A stretch of 64,000 nt of DNA from Symbiodinium sp. CCMP2592 (Eukaryota > Sar > Dinophyceae > Suessiales > Symbiodiniaceae): the NCBI GenBank assembly GCA_905221615.1, contig CAJNDT010003112.1, positions 1,460,315-1,524,314 of the forward strand, written 5' to 3'. The position numbers and the translations under genes are program-made. Shown piece by piece: positions 30,127 to 39,815 of this stretch (positions are counted from its first letter, which is position 1; every line of letters begins with the position of its first letter). The notes beneath the pieces were generated by a model. That model saw nothing but the letters and a program-made list of their open reading frames with translations. It was not told the origin of the DNA and did not search any database.

Positions 30127-30341
30127 TCTATGAGCATTTTCTAGGAGTACGTTTTGCAGAAGATTGTTGAGTTAAGGATATTTAGGGGTTGCTGATGCGG
30201 TTCTAGTGAGGTTCGATTCCGGGTTCTGAGTGCTCATACATAATAAAATCACATAGTATCTATACAAGGTTGCTAGGATTCAAGATTTGTGTTTACCGGG
30301 GCGAGGACTAAAGTGTGTGGTGTCTTTTCTTGCTATCCAAG

Positions 30342-30689
30342 CGAAAGGAGAAGCCTCTGCTGTCGGCAACAGGGTTTCATTGTTGTAGCCCTGGCCTTCC
30401 AGGGACCTTAATATTGGGTCCTTAAAGGGTCTAGGGCCCTAACTATAAGGTCCGTGGAAGCATAGGGCAGGGCTTTAGGGTTTAGGCTTGTTTTGGTCTG
30501 TGGGTTCAAAACTTACAGCGGCAAGGGCTTTGGCATCTTCGGGCGTTGACAGCACGCCTCCGAAGTAGGATTTTTTCCATGGTCCGCACACCCTGCCTGC
30601 TTTCAACCGAACAAAAAACGAACTCGCTCCTTGCAGAAGCCAGTCGTCAAAGATGCAAGCTCAAAATGTCTTGTCCTGACCAACCTTAA
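30342..30689 (+). CDS. Two exons, probable C-terminus
   Basis: Exon 30342-30373 (KGEASAVGNR) and exon 30519-30689: RQGLWHLRALTARLRSRIFS, MVRTPCLLSTEQKTNSLLAE, ASRQRCKLKMSCPDQP and TAA. Acceptor ACTTACAG|C. The intron holds the palindromic element 30388-30469. Phase agrees if the first exon ends AGG|GTTTC. Confidence 0.5.
30388..30469. mobile_element. Small inverted-repeat element
   Basis: GCCCTGGCCTTCCAGGGACC against GGTCCGTGGAAGCATAGGGC; 82 bp; no second copy seen. Confidence 0.6.
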
Positions 30690-30956
30690 GACCCTCAACC
30701 CGAAATCCTAAACTTTATGTTTAACCAAAAGCCTCAACCCTCAACCACATCCTCAACGCTGAACCCGACTTTTCGAGCTCTCCAGCGAATGCCCCCAAGC
30801 ACTGCCGGGTCTTTGTTTCTAGACCTCTTCGGGTTTAGGATTCCGTTGGGGGGTGGGGAAGGCTTTTCGGGTTTTGGGTTTAAGGACAAGTTGCAACCCA
30901 CGTGATTGTGAAACAACCTGTGTTTATGTTGTGGGTCCAAGGAGATTACATAGCAG

Positions 30957-31341
30957 AGGATCGAGATCCCCCCGAAAGACCCTCTATGGGTTTCCAGTGT
31001 TTCTGGGTTTAGAGGAACCAGTTTTCAGAGGTCTAGGAAAGCACTGGCTGTGCTATTGCCAGGAGATTCCGAATTGTGCATGCGCCGGCTGGCCCACACG
31101 ACCACGCCGAATTGAGCGAGAACCCGCAACCCTTTTGTGCTTGGACGCCGGTTCCAGTGCTGGCAGGTGTGTCGACCAGACTTACCCTTGGTTAGTAGGG
31201 AACGGAGGAATGGGAGTAATAGTAGTTATAATTGTACCCCATTCCTCCATTTCCTACAACCTAAAGGTAAGTAGAGGAAGCAGAAGACCATCCTTTCCAA
31301 ATAGCACGCCGAAGAACACAGCGAAGAAGCCCAGTGTCTAG
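30957..31341 (+). CDS. Open frame with probable stop, unrecognised
   Basis: In a 162-codon frame: RGSRSPRKTLYGFPVFLGLE, KHWLCYCQEIPNCACAGWPT, RPRRIEREPATLLCLDAGSS, ending FPNSTPKNTAKKPSV and TAG. Contains the 63-bp hairpin 31195-31257 read in frame. A GTAAGT inside (31266-31271) offers an alternative donor. Confidence 0.4.
31195..31257. repeat. Near-perfect hairpin
   Basis: GTAGGGAACGGAGGAATGGG against CCCATTCCTCCATTTCCTAC with a 23-base loop; one or two mismatches. Confidence 0.85.
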
Positions 31342-31406
31342 AGCTGAGGATTTCTGGCGTGGATTTATTTCGAAAGGTTTAGGAGTTACGGCTCAAGCTC
31401 AGTATT

Positions 31407-31487
31407 TGGGAGTTTCCGAAACTTAGGGGTACCTTATTCTGGGGTCCCTATAATAAGAACCCTACTATTTGGGGTACTCTATTGTAA
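31407..31487. mobile_element. Family C element, right-truncated
   Basis: TGGGAGTTTCCGAAACTTAG and core AACCCTACTATTTGGGGTAC; right TIR missing. Confidence 0.65.
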
Positions 31488-31497
31488 CGGTACAAAG

Positions 31498-31613
31498 AGC
31501 GTCGGGTTTCCAACTCTGCCAAGCAGAAAAAACGGCATCAGCCAATCCGCAGAGGCGGCAGAAGATGTCGAGTGCGGCCTGCTGCGGCATCTCTTGGCGT
31601 TCGGCCCTAAATT
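31498..31613 (+). CDS. Candidate exon
   Basis: Reads SVGFPTLPSRKNGISQSAEA then AEDVECGLLRHLLAFGPKL|GTGTGT. A second, very basic frame (RYKERRVSNSAKQKKRHQ) is open too. Confidence 0.4.
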
Positions 31614-31717
31614 GTGTGTATATATATATATATGTACAATAATAGTAAAAGTAATAACAATAATAAAAATAATAACACTAAAAAATAAAAACTTGTATAT
31701 ATGTACTAATCATATAT

Positions 31718-31807
31718 TCCCTAGGGATCAAAACATCCCAAAAGCCTTATATAGTATGGTCCTTGGGCCCAAAAGCCTTCATATATGAGTCCGTAGATCC
31801 TTAGGGT
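31718..31807. mobile_element. Inverted-repeat element, family H, copy 2
   Basis: TCCCTAGGGATCAAAACATC ... AGTCCGTAGATCCTTAGGG. Confidence 0.7.
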
Positions 31808-32060
31808 TTTGGGCCTGAACCATAAACCCCCAGAGCCCTCCACCGGCAGCCCCCCCAACGGCAGCCTGAGGTTTGGGTGTATGCTCCATCCCAAGCTCGG
31901 AGTTAACACTCCACACCCCTAAGCCAAAACGATGAGCCCCCATTCTGACAGAGGGAGGATGGGGAGATGTTTGCCTGGAGGCGTTGAGTCCGCAAGTCGA
32001 AAACCAGGATTGCCCCTGAGAACCACACGATCATCAACTTGTTCATGGTCGTCAACATCA

Positions 32061-32086
32061 CCATCATCATCATCATCATCAACGAG

Positions 32087-32130
<44 letters not shown>

Positions 32131-32210
32131 TAGATAGACAGATAGACAGATAGACAGACAGACAGATAGACAGGTAGACAGGTAGACAGATAGATAGATA
32201 GATAGATGCT
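32061..32210. repeat. Compound microsatellite (CAT, TA, GATA/GACA)
   Basis: (CAT)n, then (TA)n, then ~85 bp of GATA/GACA tetramers. Further (TG)n(TA)n at 32314-32352 and TACA/CATA repeats at 32465-32600. Frames here are spurious. Confidence 0.95.
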
Positions 32211-32976
32211 TATGAGCCACCTCCTACTTACAAGATGACAACTACACAAGACTTTGCGCTCATAAAACATGAGTGCCGCACCACTCGCACGTATGTTTAT
32301 GTTTAACCATACATGTGTGTGTGTGTGTGTATGTGTATATATATATATATATAGATGCATGTATATACATATGTCCACCTATTCGATTCCCTTACTTAAC
32401 AACTCATGTGTTGAACTTCTAACCACATGTATGCTCACACAGACATATACATATTTATTTATTTATGCAGACACACATATATATATATATATACATCCAC
32501 ACATACGTACATACTTACATACATACTTACACGCATGCATACATACATGTGCACATACATACATACATACATACGTACATGCATGCATACGTGCATATGG
32601 TAAAACTTCGTACACGAGTTCACAACACACCTCGAAGAAACGAGCCGGAAGCATGCCTCTTAATATCTTATGCACGGGCCTGAACGATTCGAATAGGGTT
32701 CCGTTAACGGTTATATGATGAGGCTTTCTGGGTTTCGGGGCCTTTGATGGTTTTCAATTGGGTTTGGGGCATGTTATACTACAGCTGTTACAGGGTTGGG
32801 ACACCTTGGGTCTGTATTCGGGCTCTTTAATTGGATCCTGATATTTCGGGGTTATTGTTACTGGATTAGGCTTTCTCAAGTCTTAATCACGCTCCTACAT
32901 TACTAAGTTGCTACCAAGTTACTAGGTATTAACAAAAGGCCTGTGTTGGTTTCCCACACCATTCCGGAATCACAAG

Positions 32977-33046
32977 AAATGCCTGATTGAACGACCGCGT
33001 GCCCCCCCGCGACGCAGCGCTTCAGTGCATCTGCCTGCCGAGCAGG
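32977..33046 (+). CDS. Candidate exon with GTGAGG donor
   Basis: 70 nt: KCLIERPRAPPRRSASVHLP then AEQ, from AATCACAAG|A to G|GTGAGG. Confidence 0.45.
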
Positions 33047-33402
33047 GTGAGGTAATATAAAAGCCTTAGTCAGTACAAGAGCGTTTCGGGCTACATTAAC
33101 TGGACTTTGAGGTAACCAGGGAGAGAAAAGTATAGACTTTTACTTCATAATGGTTCCTTAAAGGAACAGGTAGCAAAAACAAGTATTCAAGTATGGTACT
33201 CCAAACCCGGGTTAAAGGAGAGATATAAAAGTCCTAAATCGTAGAGCACTTAACACCAGACTTAGGGTTCAGCCATTCTCTAAGGTAGGCCCAACATATA
33301 GCGAGGGTTGAAGGTTGAGGGCTTGGGATCTAATTTAAGGTTTAGGATTCAAGGTTTGGGGTTTCGGGTTTAGGAAAAGATTCGGGTGTCCCTGGTCCTT
33401 AC

Positions 33403-33468
33403 GTAGGGGTGCTTGAGGAAACCATAGTCCAAACAAACAAAGAATTGGGCAACGAAGAGCCCTATGGC
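33403..33468 (-). CDS. Candidate exon with GTAAGG donor
   Basis: 66 nt: AIGLFVAQFFVCLDYGFLKH then PY|GTAAGG, from ATCCACAAG|G. Aromatic, membrane-like. Both borders good. Confidence 0.55.
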
Positions 33469-33614
33469 CTTGTGGATTAAGTGTCTTAGATTTGGGCGCG
33501 CCTCTGTTTTGAAACTCTGAAGGAACCACACTCTATGGCCAACCTAGGCCCCTGAACACCCAATGCCAGCAGCCAATTAGCGCAGGTTCCCAGCCTCTCA
33601 AACCGAAACCTCAC

Positions 33615-33643
33615 AACGACCTTCCGTCAAGGGCCGCAGAAGC
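33615..33643 (-). CDS. Candidate short exon
   Basis: 29 nt (ASAALDGRS) from CTATCAG|G to T|GTGAGG. Confidence 0.35.
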
Positions 33644-33821
33644 CTGATAGAATCCCTTTCCCAAAGCAGCGCCACAGCGCGCCTTCAGCAGGTCTAGAAG
33701 ACGCCTCTTCGGCTTTGGTCGCGCACCCTGCGCCTACGGCTTCGATGCATTTGGGAAGCTCGTCGCACGAGTGCTAAACGCTTACGCTCATCGGTCTTGG
33801 CAACATTGACGAAGAATGCTA

Positions 33822-34220
33822 TCAGCGGTGTGGGTCCCTTTCCCTCATCGTCGTCGCAGCTGTGGCAGCCGGAGGAGCAGCAGCAGTGGGAGCAGTAGTG
33901 GTAGACAAAAATTGCATACATGGGTGTTGAATGTTGTTGATTCGCACAACCGTACCAACATCAACATCATCATCTTGCCCTACTGGCGGTTGTCGACTGG
34001 AGAGTTGGCTTAGGCAGCACAAAAACAGTCGTCATGATCGGCTGCCGTCGTTACTTAAAGGGTCATGGGACTGAGTAACTTGGGCTATAATTAGAGTAAC
34101 TATACCTATAATCACTTATTACCCCACTTAGGGTACTTGTAACCCTATTTACGAAGTCCCATGACCCTCCAACTATAACTAGGCGAAGTCATCCTCGAAA
34201 TCACCTTCGTCCTTGAGGTG
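33822..34220 (-). CDS. Two exons, probable C-terminus
   Basis: Exon 34180-34220 (HLKDEGDFEDDFA) after a pyrimidine-rich CTTTTGGGCAG; exon 33822-34008: QLSSRQPPVGQDDDVDVGTV, VRINNIQHPCMQFLSTTTAP, an Ala/Thr-rich stretch, then MRERDPHR and TGA. Phase agrees (Tyr split over the junction). The 171-nt intron holds family A copy 5. Another frame further on (NVAKTDERKRLALVRRAS) is also open. Confidence 0.55.
34052..34175. mobile_element. Family A element, copy 5
   Basis: TACTTAAAGGGTCATGGGAC ... CCCATGACCCTCCAACTA. Inside the intron of the gene at 33822-34220; the splice sites lie just outside its ends. Confidence 0.85.
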
Positions 34221-34474
34221 CTGCCCAAAAGCCAGGAAACCGAAGACGCTACCAGGGACCCACCTACCAGCCCTCTGATAGAGATTTATGGGAGGCCTTG
34301 TCGTCCGTGTAAGTTGTGTTTGTAGGGTACAATAAGGGTCCGTGTAGATTGGTGTAAAGGCTAGGTTGGGGGTTCTGATTTCTTTGCTCAGCCGCTTGGG
34401 CTCCTATCAAAACAAACCGGAAAATCCTGAGGAACACGGGGTTTAGCCGTCAGGGTATGTTAAAATATTCTTAT

Positions 34475-34500
34475 ATTAATATATATATATATATATATAC
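34475..34500. repeat. (TA)n microsatellite
   Basis: About 10 TA units; a second one at 34971-34994. Confidence 0.9.
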
Positions 34501-34704
34501 ATGATTATGTATTTGTCTGTTTATATGTATATATTATTGCATATTAAATATTCGGGCATTATATACTGTATGCCAGCATTGCTTAGTTTGCCACGGCAAA
34601 ACTTTTTGGATGGCCTCCTCTGGCACGGCGGCAGGCTCTGGGACTCCACTCGCCTCTCTCTGTGCCCAACTTCACATAAACGAAATGACCAGTGATAAGT
34701 ATGA

Positions 34705-34822
34705 TGGGTTTAGGATTTAGGGGTTTAGGGTTTAGGGGTTGAGGGTTTTTAGGGGTTTGGGGGTTTGGGGGTTTAGGGTCTAAGGGTTTAGGGGTTTAGG
34801 GATTTAGGGTTTAGGGTTTAGG
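34705..34822 (+). repeat. Telomere-like tract
   Basis: TTTAGGGG/TTTAGGG units with TTTGGGG variants. Confidence 0.7.
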
Positions 34823-35050
34823 GGTACCCTAATAGCCTAGGTAACTGGATCCCAAGGGAAAGTTATATACTCTATTTTCCCCGAGGGTCCAGATATACTA
34901 CCATTATGGAATTAGGTCCCAAAAGACCATCCCTAATATGGTATTGGGGACCTGCTTGCATGATGGTCTTATATATATATATATATATATATTAATAAAT
35001 ATGTGAACCCTGTGGGTGAAGCGTGCTTTGCAGGCAGTTTGGGTTTCTAG

Positions 35051-35212
35051 GGGTTTCGTTGTCTTTCGGCATCTCGGGGCTTTTCAAGTTTGCGGCTTTG
35101 GGCTGTTGAGCGTGTCCAGGTGACATCAAGGGTTGTACGTGGTGCTAAGGTAGGTAGGACGTAGCACCTTGTGGGGCGTCGTTATGGTATCCGGGTAGGC
35201 TGCCGTGACCAG
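35051..35212 (+). CDS. Two candidate exons
   Basis: Exon 35051-35119 (GFRCLSASRGFSSLRLWAVE then RVQ|GTGACA) and exon 35165-35212 (HLVGRRYGIRVGCRDQ|GTAGCT). Phase 0 at the junction, but the intron would be only 45 nt. Without the second donor the frame stays open to about 35335. Confidence 0.4.
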
Positions 35213-35282
35213 GTAGCTGTGGGGCGGATCCCCCTGTGGCGTTTCAAGAATTCACTAGGTGGGCTCCCAGTGGGCTCCCATG

Positions 35283-35605
35283 AGAGCTCTCAGAAATCGA
35301 CTACAAAACCACAGCATCCATGCTCTGGTCTGAACTAGTCCGAACCCTCGATGCACCGTACCCTCTGAGTAGTAATCCACATGCAAGCACTGCGTTGTCA
35401 AATTCATCCGTGTCGGAGTTGCAGAGAACAAGCAATGAAGGGTCGACTTAAGCACTCTCCGGGGTACAACCCCACTCAGACCACAAGCCAACAACTCACA
35501 AGTTGGATGCCGGGCGAGCCCGACATCTTTGTGGTCTACCGGTTGAAATTCAACATCCCAGAGATTCCTACACCCGCTGATTACGCAATATACCTCAATC
35601 TATAG
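35283..35605 (+). CDS. Two exons, probable C-terminus
   Basis: Exon 35283-35441: SEIDYKTTASMLWSELVRTL, DAPYPLSSNPHASTALSNSS, VSELQRTSNEG; exon 35503-35605: WMPGEPDIFVVYRLKFNIPE, IPTPADYAIYLNL and TAG. In phase across a 61-nt intron. No family recognised. Confidence 0.55.
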
Positions 35606-35725
35606 GACTACAGGGTACTACAGGGTGATTCCAACTGTGATTCAGAGTAGATGACGGCTTGAAATAAAGAGTCTTGGAGTCTCTAGGCTGCAAGCTCTAT
35701 AGGGCTTTTGCACCCCGCACTGACA

Positions 35726-35808
35726 ATGCCCTCCAGTCTCGGAGGTCCCAACCGAAACATCCGACACTTTACAGGCTTGCCAGAGACGGCCTTTAATTTA
35801 CAGGGCTG
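35726..35808 (+). CDS. Candidate first exon
   Basis: MPSSLGGPNRNIRHFTGLPE then TAFNLQG and TGA. Follows the previous gene end by 120 bp. An exon or very small protein. Confidence 0.35.
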
Positions 35809-36027
35809 AAGTTCCATAATTCCATTTGCATATAGGGCTTGTCTCCAGGACCGCTCAACCCAAACTTCTGAAGCGACATCCCAAAAAGCAACGCGATACC
35901 TGCTGTGCTGCAGCTGGCGTTCGCGTCACATCCGACGGCATCCTGATGCGAGATAGAGTTGAAAACTATCACCTAAACCCTAAACTCTTAACCCTCATGT
36001 CCGTTCACTCCCGAGCCATAAGAACAG

Positions 36028-36159
36028 CTTGAAATCCAAGACCTGCAGGCGCTGTATCATGAACTGTTCGATCGGTGCCTCAGATTGCGTACTAGGGGGC
36101 TTAAAACTGAAGCCCTCACCCACCCAAAACCTTACATAGAAAGCCGTCCCAAACGCTGA
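36028..36159 (+). CDS. Candidate exon, helical
   Basis: After AAGAACAG|C reads LEIQDLQALYHELFDRCLRL, RTRGLKTEALTHPKPYIESR, PKR and TGA. Amphipathic start. Minus frame at 35995-36210 judged antisense. Confidence 0.45.
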   Translation, partial: LEIQDLQALYHELFDRCLRLRTRGLKTEALTHPKPYIESRPKR

Positions 36160-36371
36160 TATAACTCTTTTGCTAAGCATTGAAGTAAGCTCAATCGTTC
36201 TAGTAGCCACTCACATAGACCCCTCTTCACCCAAAGACTTGAAAGCATCTTTACTGTGCAAGATAATTAGTACAGCCATGCGAAGAGACCCTGACAATTC
36301 ACGTACATTGCTTAATTAAGTGGTTTTGGGGTCTCTGGGTGTGCTGTAGAGGCCTTCAGAACTAGATTGAG

Positions 36372-36460
36372 GTCTTAAGTTCAAGGAATGTTTCAGCAAT
36401 TGTGGAGGTTCGTCGGCCCCTGCTAGTGAGGAATATAATGCTACACATTATTCAGACTTC
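36372..36460 (+). CDS. Candidate exon resembling the APAAEE module
   Basis: Reads FKECFSNCGGSSAPASEEYN then ATHYSDFYL. The SAPASEE...HYSDF pattern resembles APAAEE...WFSTDF. Family F copy 2 follows directly. Confidence 0.4.
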
Positions 36461-36565
36461 TACCTTGAACTACCAAACCCGACTTTTTTGTAGGTTCCTC
36501 TTATAAACCCTAATATGGAATTTATACGGACCCTACAAAAAAGTAGGTTTTGGGAGGTTAAGGTA
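36461..36565. mobile_element. Inverted-repeat element, family F, copy 2
   Basis: TACCTTGAACTACCAAACCC ... GGTTTTGGGAGGTTAAGGTA. About 85% like copy 1. Confidence 0.8.
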
Positions 36566-36655
36566 AGCCCAACACTCTTACACCCTCAAATCTTAAACCC
36601 CCCAAAGCCCTAAACCCGCCCAAAAATCCTCAGCCTGAGTCCCTATAAACATTAG

Positions 36656-36727
36656 AGCCCTCTCCTGGCTGCTTGAAAGTGTGCTTGAAGACGTCGACTC
36701 AATTCTTCGCAGCTGGTCCTTGGCCAA
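36656..36727 (+). CDS. Candidate exon with GTGAGA donor
   Basis: 72 nt: ALSWLLESVLEDVDSILRSW then SLA, from AAACATTAG|A to AA|GTGAGA. Amphipathic helix pattern. Confidence 0.5.
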
Positions 36728-36884
36728 GTGAGAGACGGGTCGCACGCATCTAAAGTACGATGCTCTGCGCTGTACTGTGATTGTTATAGGGTTCAGGGTT
36801 TAGGGGTGTAGGGTTTAAAGTTTAGGGGTTTAGGGTTTTTAGGGTGGAGTCAACAAGTCTGAGACCGTCTGAGTTTTGCCGCAG

Positions 36885-36987
36885 CTTCCAATTCCGGCTC
36901 AACGGCTATGCCTCTGCCAACGGCGACTTTGGAGGAAGCTAACGCAGGTCACTCCAAGGCACTGTGGCGAAAGCAGCTGTACAATGC
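36885..36987 (+). CDS. Candidate exon
   Basis: SNSGSTAMPLPTATLEEANA then GHSKALWRKQLYN, from TTTTGCCGCAG|C to GC|GTAGAC. Another frame (FQFRLNGYASANGDFGGS) would agree in phase with 36656-36727. Confidence 0.45.
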
Positions 36988-37098
36988 GTAGACGCTCAAA
37001 ACTGAACAAGAGCCCCCTGGGTATCCAGGGATGGCTTGGCCAAGGCCTGCGTGTTTCTTCCTGTACGCCCGGGTACCAAATCCGTAATGGAATAAAGC

Positions 37099-37184
37099 AC
37101 TTAAAGGGTTATAGGACTTAGTAACTTAGGCTATAATTATGGTAACTATACTTATACTTACTTATAACCCCAATCCTCCAAGCA
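37099..37184. mobile_element. Family A element, copy 6, right end eroded
   Basis: CACTTAAAGGGTTATAGGAC ... CCTCCAAGCA; the inner right arm with ACTAAGTCCCATGATCC is lost. Lies 13 bp from the 3' end of the RCC1-repeat gene. Confidence 0.7.
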
Positions 37185-37196
37185 GTCTCATGAGTC

Positions 37197-39016
37197 TCAT
37201 GAGTGCACTTGGAATCTGCGTGGGTTCGTGCCTCGGTACCCCTGACGCGTCCGCGCCTCTGTGGTGGACTGCGTCACAACGGACGGATTGAGGAGTGGCG
37301 TTGCGGGAATGTTTAGGAAGGAGCGGCTGACCAACACCACTTCACCATCTTCATCTGCGAAGCCGATGTCTCGGGAGTGCCGTGAGATCACGCGCAGACT
37401 GCGGGGGATCTGCTGGACCACTTGGCGCACGTCTGCTTCTAGGTTTGCTGCAACGAAGATGTCGCAGTTCCTCAGTCGCATGGTGGACAGATGGCTGCGG
37501 ATGGCTCGGAAGCAGAAAGGCTCCATGAAGATTTTGGCACCAGAGGGTTGCAAGCACCAGTCCAAGCCCTCGTCCTGCAGGGCCTGCCGGCATGGCTGCA
37601 AGGCCAGAGAATGCTCCAGATCCGTGTCCAGCTGGGGATGCGCGCGGCTCAACGTCAAATGCACTACCCGAGTAAATGCAGCAGGCATCTGAGGCTGTAT
37701 GTCGTCGCCATGCCAGCCGGATCCGATGTTGTGCTCAATCCAAGATGCCTCCTGTTCCGCCACGATTGCAGCGCCTTCCTCTTCCGAGATGTCAGCAGCA
37801 GGCTCGTCGTGATGCACGGGCTGCAGCACCTCCTGCATTGGATCGGGTGTAGGTGCGCGGATGGACTGTGGGACAAGCCGAACCCTAAAGCCTGGCGGCA
37901 CATCACAGCGATTATCTCCGAAGATAACCAGCTCGCCACTCGTCTTCACGGCGCAAGTGTGATCTAATCCGGCAGCAACGGCCACCACCGGACCGAGGTC
38001 CGGAGGCACATCGCACTGACCATCCGTATTGCTTCCGAAGCAAACCAGCTCGCCAGTCGCCTTCACGGCACAGGTGTGGTCCCCTCTGGCAGCCACGGCC
38101 ACCACGGCACCAAGGTCGGCAGGCACATCGCACTGACCACACTTATTGTTTCCGAAGCAAACCAGCTCGCCACTCGCCTTCACGGCACAGGTGTGAGAGT
38201 CTCCGGCAGCCACGGCCATTACCGGACCGAGGTCGGCAGGCACGTCGCACTGACCAAAGAGGTTGGTTCCGAAGCAAACCAGCTCGCCGCTCGCTTTCAC
38301 GGCACAGGTGTGCACGTCTCCGGCAGCCACGGCCACCACCGGACCGAGGTCGGCAGGCACGGCGCACTGACCGCCAAGGTCGTTGTCCCAGAAGCATACC
38401 AGCTCGCCACTCGCCTTCACGGCACAGGTGTGAAAGTGTCCGGCGGCCACGACCACCACCGGACTGATGTCGGGAGGCACGTCGCACTGACCATACTCAT
38501 TGTCTCCGAAACAAACCAGCTCGCCACTCGCCTTCAATGCACAGGTGTGAGAATTTCCGGCAGCCACGGCCACCACTGGACCGAGGTTTGATGGCACAGC
38601 ATCGCGATCGTCGCCGAAGCAGACAAGCTCTGAAGTCGCACTGATGGCATATGTTGAGTAGCCACCTCCGATGGCGTTGGAGCCCAACATGCGCCATCCC
38701 AAAAAGGGCAGAACATGCTGGGCCCAATCCGTGCGGCGAAGGTGGTGCCCGAGCAACAACAGGTGGTAAACGTCCAGGCTACTTACATACAAGTTGTCGT
38801 GCCCCAGCACGCGCAGAGCCATGATGCCTGCAGGTCGCTCTTTAGCCTCCCTACTTGGAGGATCTTGGGACTTAGTAAGTAAGGTTATAAGTACCTTAAT
38901 TGGGCTTATAAGTATAGTTACCCTAATTATAACCCTAGTTACTAAGTCCCATGATCCTTTAAGTACTCTTGAAACGAAGGCCAGGCTGCAACGTGCGTCG
39001 ATCCATAGGAAAGCTG
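37197..39016 (-). CDS. RCC1-like repeat protein
   Basis: Seven RCC1-like repeats of ~39 residues, each with VVAVAAGxxHTCAVKASGEL then VCFG-N-GQCDVPxDLGP. RCC1 repeats form beta-propellers, often a protein-binding or GEF platform; the ligand here is unknown. After the repeats comes an acidic linker and a ~110-residue domain (HLTLSRAHPQLDTDLEHSLA...CDIFVAANLEADVRQVVQQI...SRSFLNIPATPLLN) that I recall, without a search, in dinoflagellate proteins. The frame is open from 39065, but its first codon is TTG and the first ATG is at 38822. A family A element (38851-38966) near the N-terminus fits an intron: removing it joins WPSFQE to EAKERPAGIMALR. Stop at 37197. DNA of the repeats is a 117-bp tandem array, so the opposite strand carries long false frames. 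Confidence 0.9.
37913..38640 (-). repeat. 117-bp tandem repeat coding for RCC1 units
   Basis: Six to seven copies with few differences; CCAGCTCGCCACTCGCCTTC recurs in most. Recent internal duplication or gene conversion keeps the copies alike. Confidence 0.9.
38851..38966 (-). mobile_element. Family A element inside the RCC1 gene, copy 7, probable intron
   Basis: On minus: CAAGA|GTACTTAAAGGATCATGGG ... CCTCCAAGTAG|GGAGG, 116 nt, GT-AG exactly at its ends. Removing it changes the upstream frame to SYGSTHVAAWPSFQE, in phase with the RCC1 frame. Unspliced, the frame also stays open (KGSWDLVTRVIIRVTILI), so translation of the element cannot be excluded. Confidence 0.85.
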
Positions 39017-39260
39017 ACAAGAGGCTCACGGCGAGACTCAGGTTGCGGATGCTCTGAGTGGTCAAGGCTCACGCCGGCGTCCAGCCCAGAGAGCAAGATA
39101 CCCTAGAATACACCTTAATTTTCTGAGGAGTTCTTTATACAATTTCGATCTAAATTGGTGCATGAATGCTCTGGGAGTCTCTGAGAACACCCCTTGGTTG
39201 GCCGTGGTCCCTCAAATCTGTGCCCAACGGCAAACCAAACGCACGCACTGAAACATATAC

Positions 39261-39322
39261 CCAACACGTCACTGCTGCTATGAAGCTCGGTGGTAAATGG
39301 GCGCAGACATCAAACAGTGGTC
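39261..39322 (-). CDS. Candidate upstream exon of the RCC1 gene
   Basis: After TTCTTACAG|G reads PLFDVCAHLPPSFIAAVTCW, with a GTATATG donor; the frame stays open to a TAG at 39150. Same strand as the RCC1 gene; membership inferred. Confidence 0.4.
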
Positions 39323-39445
39323 CTGTAAGAATTAGAAGAGAGTTGCAGTGTACTCTCTATACATGACCATATATACACAGACTTAGATCGTGATTGTCAG
39401 TTCAAGGGACATGATTCAACTCCTGGTGAGAGTGGAGAATCTTAC

Positions 39446-39483
39446 CAAGACTGGCACCCAGCGGCTGGAAGAATGAACCTAAC
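39446..39483 (-). CDS. Candidate short exon
   Basis: LGSFFQPLGASL from GTGGCAG|G to G|GTAAGA. Confidence 0.4.
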
Positions 39484-39617
39484 CTGCCACTCATACAAAC
39501 AATCGAAATCGAAACACCCGGAATCAATTTGGTTCAACCTGAGACTTTCTACCTTCGTACTTATTCCGGAGACCTAAGCCGGCAAAGTGCTACATGTCAC
39601 CCCTGAGCCTCACTCAC

Positions 39618-39641
39618 AGGCGCTGTTCCGCGGCGTGGTCC
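39618..39641 (-). CDS. Candidate 24-nt exon
   Basis: DHAAEQR from ACATAAG|G to T|GTGAGTG. Strong donor; very short. Confidence 0.35.
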
Positions 39642-39740
39642 CTTATGTTACCTGGTAATTACTTGGACCCTGAGGCCTAAACTCTGATCACCAAATTAAC
39701 GTTGAACCACAAATGAGCAAAGCACTTAATAGTGAGTCTC

Positions 39741-39815
39741 AGGTTCGACTCGAAAACGTGGCGCTGGAGCCACGGAGCGAGATGCTTGCGCAGGCCTCTC
39801 CGTTCTTTCTCGCGG
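39741..39815. other. Coding-like island, strand uncertain
   Basis: Minus KERRGLRKHLAPWLQRHVFE and plus VALEPRSEMLAQASPFFLAG are both open. Confidence 0.3.

Noticed and set aside
30195..30235. GGTTCGATTCC, a tRNA T-loop-like motif
   Set aside because: No matching acceptor, D or anticodon stem upstream. No other tRNA-like fold was seen by eye.
31903..32718. Frames of 70-149 codons with Ile/Tyr, Ser or His/Thr runs
   Set aside because: Driven by TA, GATA/GACA, CAT and TACA repeats.
35213..35258. A 10-nt microexon (35249-35258) joining 35212 to 35294
   Set aside because: It is in phase, but the introns would be only ~36 nt each and the unspliced frame is also open.
37261..38591. Plus and minus frames of 60-171 codons across the RCC1 gene
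   Set aside because: All are shadows of the 117-bp RCC1 repeat read in other frames.
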